Source: a virus. From it: a stretch of DNA of 53,818 nucleotides. The stretch lies in the IMG/VR virus record IMGVR_UViG_3300031521_000088, positions 1 through 53,818 of that record; one strand, given 5' to 3'. The stretch's first letter is position 1; every line of letters starts with the position of its first letter. The position numbers were made by a program, and so were the translations under genes. The notes under the pieces were generated by a model. It had not been told where the DNA came from. It saw nothing but the letters and a program-made list of their open reading frames with translations, and made no database searches. This document shows positions 6,461 through 13,746 of the stretch, one piece after another.

Positions 6461-6480
6461 ATAAACATAGCTGGGTAAAA

Positions 6481-6596
6481 AGCGGACTAAGTGTTTTTTA
6501 AATCGCCTCCACGGCGACCCGGCATGAATTGTGCCGGGTGATTGAATCGAACAATCTGATTTCCTTTGAATGGGAAGTAACTCACTCCTAGCGCAT
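6481..6596 (-). ncRNA. Y RNA-like element 2 with permuted tRNA-like domain (YrlA-type)
   Basis: Terminal helix GGAGTGAGT/ACTTAGTCC (8 of 9 pairs), 5' flank GATGCGCTA, conserved GTTACTTCC, 3' flank GC then TTTTT. Within it: T-arm GATTG TTCGATT CAATC, acceptor-like stem ACCCGGC/GCCGGGT closed by a 9-base loop, D-arm CGCC-GTGGA-GGCG, and an AAAT/ATTT stem joining it to the helix. This is tRNA mimicry in permuted order, as published for YrlA RNAs that bind Ro60. Confidence 0.72.
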
Positions 6597-6631
6597 CAGC
6601 TATGCGTTGTCTCTATTTATTTGTAAGTCTA

Positions 6632-6660
6632 ATTGTAGCACACTTGCTACGACACGTCAA
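6632..6660 (-). promoter_or_regulatory. Promoter inside the 3' end of the 66-aa gene
   Basis: TTGACG, 17 bases, TACAAT on the minus strand, with a GTAGC/GCTAC dyad in the spacer. The -35 box encodes the last codons of the gene at 6647-6847. It would drive the Y RNA / tRNA-Gly / tRNA-Asp block. Confidence 0.65.
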
Positions 6661-6847
6661 CCCAACGTACTGCTGTGCGCAACAGATGATCGTAGTCATC
6701 GCTCATGGATTCCTTGAGGTAAGCGTCAATCTCTTCCTTGGGAACACCGTTCTTGCGAAGAGCTTCTGAGACCTTGCCCATGATGGCGAAGGCGTTTCCG
6801 TCATGCCCAACGAGCTTGACGTGAATGTCGGGGTATTGAATGTCCAT
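6647..6847 (-). CDS. Conserved phage hypothetical protein (66 aa)
   Basis: ATG at 6847 (MDIQYPDIHVKLVGHDGNAF) with AAGGA seven bases upstream; a longer upstream frame lacks a ribosome site. The pattern HVKLVGxDGNAFAIMGKVSEALRK...YDHLLRTAVRWV is one I recognise from many phage and plasmid genomes, but it has no assigned function. A promoter lies just upstream (6877-6905). Confidence 0.8.
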   Translation of the reverse strand: MDIQYPDIHVKLVGHDGNAFAIMGKVSEALRKNGVPKEEIDAYLKESMSDDYDHLLRTAVRWVDVS

Positions 6848-6876
6848 TATGTGTCCTTGTTTGTCGTGGTGTATCC

Positions 6877-6905
6877 AGCGTAGCATGTCAGCTACTCTTT
6901 GTCAA
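6877..6905 (-). promoter_or_regulatory. Promoter with GTAGC/GCTAC dyad
   Basis: TTGACA, 17 bases, TACGCT on the minus strand, about 30 bases upstream of the 66-aa gene. The inverted repeat GTAGC-N6-GCTAC overlaps the -10 box and spacer. Confidence 0.65.
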
Positions 6906-7075
6906 GCGTTCACGTAGATGAGGTAATCTTCCAGCTTGTCCTTGAGCCAGCCCCAACCGAACCAGTCGATGCAAGCAACCACAAGCACGAGGATTTCCTT
7001 CTTCTTGAGCACAATCGTAGCACCATTTTTGGTGATTGTCAACTTGGTGCCCTTGTTGTTAGCCTTGAGTTCCAT
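6902..7075 (-). CDS. Hypothetical protein with hydrophobic C-terminal half (57 aa)
   Basis: ATG at 7075 (MELKANNKGTKLTITKNGAT), AAGGA eight bases upstream, overlapping the end of the previous gene. Basic, beta-like N-terminus followed by ILVLVVACIDWFGWGWLKD, which may be an amphipathic or membrane-associated helix. Family unknown. Confidence 0.65.
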   Translation of the reverse strand: MELKANNKGTKLTITKNGATIVLKKKEILVLVVACIDWFGWGWLKDKLEDYLIYVNA

Positions 7076-7304
7076 AGTAAGCATCCTTCATTGGTTGGGT
7101 CATCTCTGACATTGCTCGATCATTCCATGTACCGCGCCATTTGCCGCAGTACGGATCACAGCACCAGCAAGCGAAGTGATGGAAGTCATCACCATCTGCT
7201 GGGCCTTCTCCATTGACTGTTAAGCCAATCATCAGGTGGACTTGTCCGTGCCCGCTAATAAAGCACTCTTCACACCAGATGTTGGCGTTGAACGTGTGTC
7301 CCAT
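7059..7304 (-). CDS. Cys/His-rich small protein (81 aa)
   Basis: ATG at 7304 in a TGATG overlap with the previous gene. Contains NIWCEECFISGHGQVH and FACWCCDPYCGKW: six Cys plus several His in zinc-binding spacing. Possibly a zinc-ribbon adaptor. No named family recognised. Confidence 0.72.
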   Translation of the reverse strand: MGHTFNANIWCEECFISGHGQVHLMIGLTVNGEGPADGDDFHHFACWCCDPYCGKWRGTWNDRAMSEMTQPMKDAYYGTQG

Positions 7305-7552
7305 CAGCGTGCGACCAGCAAACCCTCAAGCTGCTCATGCACCCAAATTGCCTGTGCGTTGATGGCAGTGTAGTACTTGGTGTAGTGGTGCTGGCAGAAG
7401 AACAGGTCACCCTCCATGAAAGATGCACGGATGAAAGCCTGTGCTCCACAAGGGCCAGCATCACAGCGGTCTGCGAGGGAAAGCGGGTCAATTACCTCAA
7501 AGTCCCTGCGGTCAAAAGCGTAGGGGATGCCGGGATTCGGTTCGATTTCCAT
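7304..7552 (-). CDS. DUF7455-like zinc protein (82 aa)
   Basis: Start at ATG 7552 (MEIEPNPGIPYAFDRRDFEV) with AGAGG six bases upstream. The core LADRCDAGPCGAQAFIRASF...GDLFFCQHHYTKY matches the actinobacterial/actinophage small family with two Cys, then CxHH, that I know as DUF7455; role unknown. First gene after the promoter at 7579-7607. Confidence 0.75.
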   Translation of the reverse strand: MEIEPNPGIPYAFDRRDFEVIDPLSLADRCDAGPCGAQAFIRASFMEGDLFFCQHHYTKYYTAINAQAIWVHEQLEGLLVAR

Positions 7553-7578
7553 GATTACCTCTCGTTGATGTTGGCTAG

Positions 7579-7607
7579 AGCCTAGCACGTCAGTCAAGAC
7601 GTGTCAA
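7579..7607 (-). promoter_or_regulatory. Promoter with CACGTC/GACGTG dyad
   Basis: TTGACA, 17 bases, TAGGCT on the minus strand, upstream of the DUF7455-like gene. CACGTC-TTGACT-GACGTG forms a dyad inside the spacer. The promoter overlaps the end of the gene at 7590. Confidence 0.68.
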
Positions 7608-7802
7608 GCTGTCCTTGAAGATCACACCAACCATAGGATTAAGTTCAGCAGTTGCCATCTCTTGTGCCCTGTCCTTATCCACGTTGAATTGCTCAAAAGG
7701 GAGCATGGCACATCTGAACCATACCGCGACTACCTTACCCTTATAGACCTCTACGTCAAGCTGTTCTGTTTGATGAATTGTTCCGTTAAGTCCGTAAATC
7801 AT
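7590..7802 (-). CDS. Hypothetical protein (70 aa)
   Basis: ATG at 7802 (MIYGLNGTIHQTEQLDVEVY) in an ATGA overlap with the endonuclease stop. Beta-rich start then a helical middle (DKDRAQEMATAEL). No recognised motif. Confidence 0.72.
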   Translation of the reverse strand: MIYGLNGTIHQTEQLDVEVYKGKVVAVWFRCAMLPFEQFNVDKDRAQEMATAELNPMVGVIFKDSLTRLD

Positions 7803-8209
7803 GTCTCGTCTTTCCATTCTGGATCAAGATACAGGATTGCACTCAAGAGGCGTTCTGGTGAATCACCAAGTAGTCCAATACCTGTGTTGCAATTTGAGCA
7901 GAGCAATCCTCTGACTGCTCCGGTGGAATGATTGTGGTCGATGTGCGGTGACCACATCTTGCGATTGCAAATAGCACAGCGATTGTTCTGGCTCTCAATG
8001 AGTTCATTGAACTCTCCTGCCTTGAGTCCATACCGTGCAGCTTTCTCTGATGTTGTGCAACGCCATCTCTTGTTATCTGAACGAAGCCTAATCTTTGTGT
8101 GCCCGCAGATTATGCAATGCGCTGTTCGTGCGCCTGTGTCAACTTTAGTGAGGATGTGAAGGGAGGGAACCGAAGTCCCCTCCCCTACAATCACTTGAGC
8201 CAAGGCCAC
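7799..8209 (-). CDS. Endonuclease VII-like HNH protein (start uncertain)
   Basis: The C-terminal core CAICNRKMWSPHIDHNHSTGAVRGLLCSNCNTGIGLLGDSPERLL is a clear recombination endonuclease VII/HNH domain with two CxxC pairs and the DH-N catalytic set. An N-terminal CIICGHTK knuckle precedes it. The longest frame starts with GTG at 8209, inside the Ro60 gene end, and would run through a strong UUCG hairpin at 8161-8184; the GTG at 8194 is an alternative. The real start is unclear. Probably a homing-type gene. Confidence 0.8.
   Translation of the reverse strand: MALAQVIVGEGTSVPSLHILTKVDTGARTAHCIICGHTKIRLRSDNKRWRCTTSEKAARYGLKAGEFNELIESQNNRCAICNRKMWSPHIDHNHSTGAVRGLLCSNCNTGIGLLGDSPERLLSAILYLDPEWKDET
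8161..8184 (-). terminator. UUCG-loop hairpin after Ro60 gene
   Basis: A 10-bp stem (GGGAGGGGAC/GTTCCCTCCC, one G.U) capped by TTCG, a few bases after the Ro60 stop. A similar hairpin follows the ssDNA-binding protein gene (32463-32486). No long T-run follows. Confidence 0.6.
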
Positions 8210-9702
8210 TTTTCAGTGACACCCGCAGTGATCAAATCGATGTAGCCGAAGCTTGCATCGCTCAAACCACCCTGAGTGTACACATTGGACTGGTTGGATG
8301 CCGCCGCAGCGTATCCACCCAAGTTCCAAACAAATACGGGCACATTGCTTGGGACAGGTGCGAACACTCGTCCACCATTGTGCTGTTCGTCAGTCAATAC
8401 AACGACACGGTCGAAACCAGCCTTGTACCAACGAGCGACAGCAGCGTCAAGCGAGGTCCATCCACCGCAGTTCGGAATAGCCTTCTTGATTTCGAGGGCC
8501 GAAGCCTTCTTGTCAAAGTTAACTTGTCCCGAGCTACCGTCGAACCAGACCAAAGTTGCATCGTTGGCGCGAGAAGCGAGGACACCAGCAAACAATGCCG
8601 CAGCATCGTAGCGAGAAACCTCAGACTGAGCGGACAACTTAGCTCCCATGGAACCAGACACGTCAACGAGGATCAAGGTCTTACCCTTGAGAGCAGGAAC
8701 GTTGCTTGCGCTAGCGTTCAATGCGTCATCAATAGCAAGCTTGAAAACGTTGTTGCCGCCGATTGCGTTATACGCAGACCAGAAGCGGAATGGAAGTTGC
8801 TTGGACTTTGCTACCTCAAGAGGATCAGCAATCTTAGCTGCGACTGCGTTGAGAACCTTACGGTCCACACCAGCCTCAACAAAGTTGCGGAGGTTCTTGA
8901 GCAAAGCCATGTAGCCCATGGTTGGGATAACTGCTTCCCATGCTGCCGCGTCCATCTTGGTCTTGCTCGAAAGCTGTTCCCAAGTTGCACCCTTGATGTT
9001 GTCAAGGTCAAGGTCAGCAGTCTTGAACTCAGAGTTCGACTTAACGAACTTCAAAGCCTCAGGGACAGCAACCTTAGCGTTGTAACGACGATCAAGTGCG
9101 TGCTTGAACAAAACAGACTGGATTGCAGTCTTTGGTAGTGGGTGGGTCAACTGGATAACGTCAGCGAAACGAACAGCCTTGCTGTCAGAGTCATACTTGA
9201 CGAGAGAACGCTCAGTGTAAAGGTTCTGTGCAGCATCAGCGATACCACGCTTTACGGACTGAGGAATGCGACGACCATAGTTGGCGTGCCAGTAAGCAAC
9301 TGCCTCAGCAGGCTCATCGGCACGATCCATTGCAGCCGCAACGATTGCACGTCCACCAGTGATCTTTGCATCATTCAAGACCTTTGCAGCATCAAGAGCG
9401 ATGGAAAGAGAAACCGAACGCATGTTTGCGGTGTGGCGAAGCCAGAACACGAAGTCCTGAATCCACTTGGCATCTTCAACAGCGACGGTCTTTACGAGAC
9501 CACGGATGCGAGAAGCAGTCGTAGCTGCCTTCTCATAGAAGTTGTCTTCAACAAGCGAGCTAACGCCTGCAAGGAACAACTCGGACTTTGGGGTACGGAC
9601 GAAACCGATACCACCCTCGGCAGTGCGAACTGCCACATTGGTGTTTTGGATTACACCAGAACCACGCGCAACCGATACAGTTGCGCCATTGTACTTGGAC
9701 AT
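8191..9702 (-). CDS. rsr: Ro60/Rsr orthologue, TROVE plus vWA domain (503 aa)
   Basis: N-terminal two-thirds is a helical TROVE-type repeat region (FVFWLRHTANMRSVSLSIALDAA...YWHANYGRRIPQSVKRGIADA...LDRRYNAKVAVPEALKF), the ring that binds Y RNA and misfolded RNA. The C-terminus is a vWA domain with an intact MIDAS (ILVDVSGSMG, then TSLDA and LTDEQ). Length matches bacterial Rsr. Start at ATG 9702 (MSKYNGATVSVARGSGV) with AAAGGGG seven bases upstream. In Deinococcus the Y RNA tethers Ro60 to polynucleotide phosphorylase. Here Y RNA-like elements lie on both sides, which supports a working ribonucleoprotein. Confidence 0.92.
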   Translation of the reverse strand: MSKYNGATVSVARGSGVIQNTNVAVRTAEGGIGFVRTPKSELFLAGVSSLVEDNFYEKAATTASRIRGLVKTVAVEDAKWIQDFVFWLRHTANMRSVSLSIALDAAKVLNDAKITGGRAIVAAAMDRADEPAEAVAYWHANYGRRIPQSVKRGIADAAQNLYTERSLVKYDSDSKAVRFADVIQLTHPLPKTAIQSVLFKHALDRRYNAKVAVPEALKFVKSNSEFKTADLDLDNIKGATWEQLSSKTKMDAAAWEAVIPTMGYMALLKNLRNFVEAGVDRKVLNAVAAKIADPLEVAKSKQLPFRFWSAYNAIGGNNVFKLAIDDALNASASNVPALKGKTLILVDVSGSMGAKLSAQSEVSRYDAAALFAGVLASRANDATLVWFDGSSGQVNFDKKASALEIKKAIPNCGGWTSLDAAVARWYKAGFDRVVVLTDEQHNGGRVFAPVPSNVPVFVWNLGGYAAAASNQSNVYTQGGLSDASFGYIDLITAGVTEKWPWLK

Positions 9703-9769
9703 AAAAGTCCCCTTTCGTGAATACATCGAATGGTTAAATGAGCAGGTTTCTACTCATAAGAAGAGCATA

Positions 9770-9985
9770 TCACTCTTCGGTGTCGTTGTCAACTTCCTCG
9801 TCGGTAACTTCAACGACCTCAACGGGCTTGGCAAAAGACTTCTTTGCTTCCGTCAGTGACTTGGCAATACGCTTGACTGCCGCAATGGCATTCTCGATCT
9901 GTTCCTGTGAGAACAGGTCAATGGACTCGACAGTGGTATCAGCAATCTGATCCAGCTTTGCGAGATTCTTGTCATGTACTAGCAT
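9770..9985 (-). CDS. Hypothetical helical acidic-tail protein (71 aa)
   Basis: ATG at 9985 (MLVHDKNLAKLDQIADTTVE), AAAGGA six bases upstream. A predicted helix (EQIENAIAAVKRIAKSLTEAKKSFA) is followed by a tail of mostly Glu/Asp. Immediately precedes the Ro60 gene in transcription and may be cotranscribed; no link to it is proven. Confidence 0.72.
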   Translation of the reverse strand: MLVHDKNLAKLDQIADTTVESIDLFSQEQIENAIAAVKRIAKSLTEAKKSFAKPVEVVEVTDEEVDNDTEE

Positions 9986-10002
9986 TGTTTTCCTTTCGTA
10001 GA

Positions 10003-10071
10003 AGTCCCTGCGAGAGTCGAACTCGCTATGAACAGGGTTGCAATCTGCTTCCAGACCGTCTGGACAGGGAC
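10003..10071 (-). tRNA. tRNA-Cys(GCA)
   Basis: Acceptor GTCCCTG/CAGGGAC with discriminator T (typical of Cys), very strong D-arm CCAGA/TCTGG, anticodon loop TTGCAAC, T-arm GCGAG TTCGACT CTCGC. One A.C mismatch next to the anticodon loop. Confidence 0.88.
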
Positions 10072-10097
10072 CACGGCGAACTTGCGTTCGCTTTAAA

Positions 10098-10367
10098 TCA
10101 GTAAGAAGACTTAGCTGCTGTCTTCAAGTCTACAACAAGTGGCTCGATTGCGTCAAGCGTTGCCTTGAGTGTCTTGATCCATGCATCGATACCCGAATGA
10201 CGGAAGACCTCATATGCTGCGTCTACATCTGGCATGTCGTCAGGTGCGTTGAGTGCTGCCTCTAGGTCAGTGAACTGACCGGCTAGGTCCGTAAGTCTAG
10301 TTGCGAGGCTATCAAAGTCTGTACGATCTGACAGTACTTTCAATACCGCAATGTTAGCTGGTCCCAT
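10098..10367 (-). CDS. Hypothetical helical protein (89 aa)
   Basis: ATG at 10367 (MGPANIAVLKVLSDRTDFDS), strong AAAGGGG ribosome site. Leucine/alanine-rich, apparently all helical with heptad-like spacing (LATRLTDLAGQFTDLEAAL). No recognised family. An extended -10 (TGCTATAAT, 10393-10401) lies just upstream. Confidence 0.75.
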   Translation of the reverse strand: MGPANIAVLKVLSDRTDFDSLATRLTDLAGQFTDLEAALNAPDDMPDVDAAYEVFRHSGIDAWIKTLKATLDAIEPLVVDLKTAAKSSY

Positions 10368-10392
10368 AATGGTCCCCTTTCATGTCAGAACC

Positions 10393-10401
10393 ATTATAGC
10401 A
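10393..10401 (-). promoter_or_regulatory. Extended -10 promoter element
   Basis: TGCTATAAT on the minus strand about 25 bases before the gene at 10367; the best -35 candidate (CTGACA) is 20 bases away, so this would act as an extended -10 promoter. It overlaps the stop region of the next gene. Confidence 0.4.
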
Positions 10402-10785
10402 TCAGATTGGGGCAGACGTGTCAGGGGGAACCGGAGGAACATCCTTGACACGGTGGAGAAACCAGTTGACCTTCAAGTCATTGTACCAGAAAATCCACGA
10501 ATCCACACGGGACTGCAAGTGGTCAATCTTGGTGTCTTGGGCTTCAAGCTTACCTTCCCACACAACTTCCTTGACTCCGATGCGATCCTCAAAATTCTTC
10601 TGGCGATCAGTAAGGGTCTTGATAAGCTCTGACGCTGCATTGGAAAGAACCATTGCATCAGCTACCTGAGCGGTTTGGTGCTCTACCGGACCTTGCCTTG
10701 CGTCTTTTCTCCATGCTACGATAGCTGTAATCAAACCACCCCCACCGAAGACAATTGTCAACAGCGGTAGAATCCAATCAGGCAT
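10402..10785 (-). CDS. Single-pass membrane protein with coiled coil (127 aa)
   Basis: ATG at 10785 (MPDWILPLLTIVFGGGGLIT) with GGGGAGG upstream, overlapping the previous gene. One N-terminal membrane segment (residues 4-23), then a helical region (ELIKTLTDRQKNFEDRIGVKE...LEAQDTKIDHLQSRVDSW) and a Pro-rich end. With the four-pass protein before it, a holin/lysis or envelope role is possible but unproven. Confidence 0.7.
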   Translation of the reverse strand: MPDWILPLLTIVFGGGGLITAIVAWRKDARQGPVEHQTAQVADAMVLSNAASELIKTLTDRQKNFEDRIGVKEVVWEGKLEAQDTKIDHLQSRVDSWIFWYNDLKVNWFLHRVKDVPPVPPDTSAPI

Positions 10786-11257
10786 TAGCTTCCTCCCCTT
10801 CGCGTTGTTGTGTTTCAAACGCGGAGACGTTTCGGCGTGCCCTTCTAATGTGACCCTTTACTTCAAGGAACCTCTGCACACTTGCAGCAGCGAATGCTAG
10901 CCCCAGACATAGGGGGAATAGCGAGGTCCAGCTTGTAATAAGGACCAACGCAGTATAGAGCATCCATGCTGCCGCTAAGATCGGGAATCCCACCAGTTCA
11001 AGTTGCCATGCTGTGGATTCTCTCTTCCACCGCAAAGCTGACAAACTGATACAGGATGCTCCAAATACCAACATCATACCAAGTACCCACTCGGTAGAGT
11101 TAACGTTAATGGCGGGGTTAACATCAATAGGAAAGACAGTACCTAGAACTAGCGTGATACCGCCCAGCAACCAACCCATTACAATCAGCAAAACAGGTCG
11201 TGAGGGAGTTCTCTCTACACGAAAGAATCTGAACCCCTCAGGCGTCATGCTTGCCAA
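10778..11257 (-). CDS. Four-pass membrane protein (159 aa)
   Basis: Start assigned to TTG at 11257 because AGGAG lies five bases before it, while the longer frame has no ribosome site. Four hydrophobic segments are visible (LLIVMGWLLGGITLVLGTVF, WVLGMMLVFGASCISL, LVGFPILAAAWMLYTAL, WTSLFPLCLGLAFAAAS), then a basic/acidic tail. Coupled to the single-pass protein. A TATAAT (11284-11289) lies just upstream. Possibly a lysis-related membrane protein; not certain. Confidence 0.72.
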   Translation of the reverse strand: MASMTPEGFRFFRVERTPSRPVLLIVMGWLLGGITLVLGTVFPIDVNPAINVNSTEWVLGMMLVFGASCISLSALRWKRESTAWQLELVGFPILAAAWMLYTALVLITSWTSLFPLCLGLAFAAASVQRFLEVKGHIRRARRNVSAFETQQREGEEANA

Positions 11258-11331
11258 TTGTTCTCCTAAGTTGAATACAGTCAATTATAACATAGATTTG
11301 AGGTTGTCTTAGTATAATTGCTGATCAAACG

Positions 11332-11414
11332 CGGAAGAAGGAGGAATCGAACCCCAACGTGTTACCGTCCAACATGGTTCCAGCATGTGTTGTTCCCAGA
11401 ACAAATCGTCTTCC
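11332..11414 (-). tRNA. tRNA-Ser(GGA)
   Basis: Class II tRNA: acceptor GGAAGA/TCTTCC, D-arm TTGTT/AACAA, anticodon stem ACATG/CATGT with loop CTGGAAC, long variable region, T-loop TTCGATT, discriminator G. One T-stem mismatch. Confidence 0.82.
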
Positions 11415-11524
11415 ATTGAGGACCATGGTAAATGCATTCGGTGTATACCCCTAGCGCACATGATGACTGATTACTTCCGCCCATAGTCTCATACGGAGCA
11501 AGTATGCCTACCTGTCAGTCCAGC

Positions 11525-11606
11525 GGAGAGCAGAGAACACGATTCCCAGTGCTTACGCACCCATCTGTTTTCGAAGCAGCGCCTGTACCTTACAGGTTTA
11601 CTCTCC
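11525..11606 (-). ncRNA. Structured non-coding stretch
   Basis: GGAGAG/CTCTCC can close an 80-base domain holding two strong hairpins, CCTGTA-AGG-TACAGG and GTGC-GTAA-GCAC (GNRA loop). No ORF. Lies between tRNA-Ser and the Y RNA-like element at 11629 and may belong with it. The rest of 11415-11524 shows only a TGCGCTAGGG motif also seen in Y RNA-like flanks. Confidence 0.4.
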
Positions 11607-11628
11607 ATAATACGCCAGTGAAAGAATC

Positions 11629-11680
11629 GGAATAGGTGGTTTCGCTTTTGGATGAAAGAAGTAACCCATTCCTGCGCATC
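11629..11680 (-). ncRNA. Y RNA-like element 3 (short)
   Basis: Terminal helix GGAATGGGT/ACCTATTCC (9 of 9 pairs), preceded by GATGCGCA and followed inside by GTTACTTC, as in the elements at 6293, 6481 and 14624. Base pairs differ from the others in a compensatory way and the G.U at position 6 is kept. The interior is only 26 bases with a TTTC/GAAA stem. Confidence 0.6.
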
Positions 11681-11700
11681 TAGCGTATCTAACAATCATA

Positions 11701-12813
11701 TCACATGACCATGCGATCTTCTCTGGCTGGTCCCCATGCCTTCAACCTAATCGGCTTACCGAATGTGTCAAGTGGGAATAGCCCATCGTGAGTCATGAAT
11801 CCATCAAAGACATCCAAGTGCCCGACTGCCAATGAATCAACATCGGTCATATCAATAGCCCATTGAATAGTCTCTACATCGTGCGGAGCAATCCTGAACT
11901 CACCAGCCATACTGGATTCAGTAGTATTATGAGGTTCGTCGGGAGTGAACCCAATCTCTCCCTCATGAGGTAGCGGTCCTGCACCGTGCCTAGTTGCGTA
12001 GGAGCGAAGGCAACCGGTTGTGTGTACATCTGTTACCCCTGCCTCACGCAAGATTGCCCTAGCGTTAGATGGTGTAGTCGTAGACCATGTGGTGTAAGGG
12101 TTGAACCCGAAGTTCTCATCAAGGACGAATCCCTGTGCCCCCTCGAATACCGTATGACCATGCCTCAACTCTTCAAACAGATCAACAGTAGTGACAACAT
12201 TGAAATGGTTAAACATTGGAAGCATTGACCACACCAACGACTGCATCTTGGAATCCTTGAGGTTGGGATGATCAGGAATGATCATACCGTCACTGATGTA
12301 GAAGTCCCTGAGGGCCAGCATCTTTGGGTATACCGCGCTGAATCCAAGCTTGAAGTCTTCTGCTCGCAGTGCAAGCTCTGGGAACCTCAGGGAGTAATCA
12401 ATGGTCTCGCCAAAGCCATTCCCAGTTGTTCCATGGTTGTCCTTGCCGCGTGCTTCCTCACGAATAACATTGACCAAGACGTGAAGAGCAGTGGTGACAA
12501 GAGCCTTACCGTCCACATTCAAGACAGGATTGAATCCCTTCTTGATGAGTGCGGACTTCTCATTGAAGATGTTTACGGGGTTGATCGTGCAGTAGGAACT
12601 AATCCAAGTAGGAACTCCTGACATCGTACCCGAGCCATAGCTGGCAAAGGTGTGGTGAATTCCCTTAGCGATCACATTATGGGCAGCTTGCTGTCCACCA
12701 TTGAACCTGACAACACGATCAGCATTGGAATGAGCAACGAGGGCATCGACTGTTGCGCCTTTACCCTCGTCACCCCATCCAAGACCTACAACGATATCAG
12801 CGGAGGGCTGCAC
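11701..12813 (-). CDS. purA: Adenylosuccinate synthetase-like protein (about 370 aa)
   Basis: Would join IMP and aspartate using GTP, the first step towards AMP. GLGWGDEGKGATVD is the PurA P-loop with the catalytic Asp kept; FNGGQQAAHNV is a variant of the GGHNAGH site; RSYATRHGAGPLPHEG matches the IMP/Asp region; the C-terminus is GPAREDR. The shorter length resembles archaeal-type and phage PurZ enzymes more than E. coli PurA. PurZ makes a 2-aminoadenine precursor and usually lacks the Asp seen here, so PurA activity is the better guess. Start uncertain (GTG 12813, overlapping the vWA gene by 17 bases). Confidence 0.85.
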   Translation of the reverse strand: MQPSADIVVGLGWGDEGKGATVDALVAHSNADRVVRFNGGQQAAHNVIAKGIHHTFASYGSGTMSGVPTWISSYCTINPVNIFNEKSALIKKGFNPVLNVDGKALVTTALHVLVNVIREEARGKDNHGTTGNGFGETIDYSLRFPELALRAEDFKLGFSAVYPKMLALRDFYISDGMIIPDHPNLKDSKMQSLVWSMLPMFNHFNVVTTVDLFEELRHGHTVFEGAQGFVLDENFGFNPYTTWSTTTPSNARAILREAGVTDVHTTGCLRSYATRHGAGPLPHEGEIGFTPDEPHNTTESSMAGEFRIAPHDVETIQWAIDMTDVDSLAVGHLDVFDGFMTHDGLFPLDTFGKPIRLKAWGPAREDRMVM

Positions 12814-13735
12814 TCTTCGTACCCGAGCGCTTGACAATGGCATCCGTAACACGGACTGCGATTGCGTTTCCGACAGTTGCGGACAGATCAGCCTTGATGT
12901 CATCAATGCTACGACCAAGATCGTAAGCGAAGAGACCGGCGATCATCTCAGGAATTGCCGAGACATCCTGAACGATAACCACATTGTCAGGTCCGAAGAG
13001 ATTTCCGTAGAACTCTTCCGAACGCTGGTACTTGGCTGCGGAGTTGTTGATCAGGAGGATTGTGACATCCCACTTCTCTGTAGCTGCCGCTGCGATACCC
13101 TCGAAGGACAGGTCACCGAGAGGCTGCTCACCGATGTACTTCTCGATGTGTGCGGCTGTAATCGGAATCTGCTTCTCATCAGCGATGAGGTAGACCTTGC
13201 CCTTGACACCACGCTTGTCGAAAGCGTCAGTGCGGGTGTGGTATGCGAGGTAGTAGAACAACAGGTTGGAGGTCTCTCCACTGTTTCCACCACCATGACC
13301 CTCAAGGAACAGAACGTCCAGCGCCTCATCGATCTTGATACCAGATTCGAACTGGCTCATCTGCAACGGAACACGCTCATCATTCGCAGCGTCACCGTAA
13401 GCGGCAACTGCGATCTGAACGTCCTCAACGCCCTTTGCAGTGGTCAGATCGAAGACAGTGTTGAGCTTCTTCTGCATCTCACCGGGAATCGAACCCATGG
13501 AGCCGGTCTGGTCAAAACCAATGACCATCGGCTTCGTGAAGGGATGCTCCACGGTGTCAAGGGACTCACGAATGTTCTCGCCAGCCTTGTTGAGCTTCTT
13601 TACGTCAACAAGCTCATGTGCCTCATAGCGACCAGTAGCCTTGACGGTCCTGTCGTATGCGAATGCACTTCCTGTTGCGGCTCGCGTTGCGCTCACTGCG
13701 CTGTAGGCCGCTGCCGACCAACTTCCACCACCCAT
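12797..13735 (-). CDS. vWA-domain protein, TerY-like (312 aa)
   Basis: ATG at 13735 with AAGGAG upstream. After a 65-residue N-terminal region comes a vWA fold with MIDAS VIGFDQTGSMGSIPGE, a Gly-rich EGHGGGNSGETSN metal-loop region and VYLIADEKQIPIT. Such proteins bind metal and partner proteins. It is directly coupled to a J-domain/kinase-like protein, recalling the TerY/kinase/phosphatase sets; no phosphatase is visible. Role in the phage unknown. Confidence 0.8.
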   Translation of the reverse strand: MGGGSWSAAAYSAVSATRAATGSAFAYDRTVKATGRYEAHELVDVKKLNKAGENIRESLDTVEHPFTKPMVIGFDQTGSMGSIPGEMQKKLNTVFDLTTAKGVEDVQIAVAAYGDAANDERVPLQMSQFESGIKIDEALDVLFLEGHGGGNSGETSNLLFYYLAYHTRTDAFDKRGVKGKVYLIADEKQIPITAAHIEKYIGEQPLGDLSFEGIAAAATEKWDVTILLINNSAAKYQRSEEFYGNLFGPDNVVIVQDVSAIPEMIAGLFAYDLGRSIDDIKADLSATVGNAIAVRVTDAIVKRSGTKSAALR

Positions 13736-13746
13736 TATGTTTCTCC

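Noticed and set aside
6274-6468. Minus-strand 64-codon ORF
   Set aside because: It overlaps tRNA-Gly and a Y RNA-like element and has no supporting ribosome site.
6293-6596. Group I introns or transposon ends to explain the repeated helices
   Set aside because: Elements are 50-115 bases, lack group I core motifs and any transposase, and do not interrupt genes.
11701-12813. PurZ and a 2-aminoadenine genome
   Set aside because: The catalytic Asp typical of PurA is kept and no MazZ/DatZ partner or matching polymerase is visible in the window.
13484-13496. T-loop-like GGGTTCGATTCCC on the minus strand inside the vWA gene
   Set aside because: No acceptor, D or anticodon arm surrounds it, and it encodes the conserved GSIPGE residues next to the MIDAS motif.
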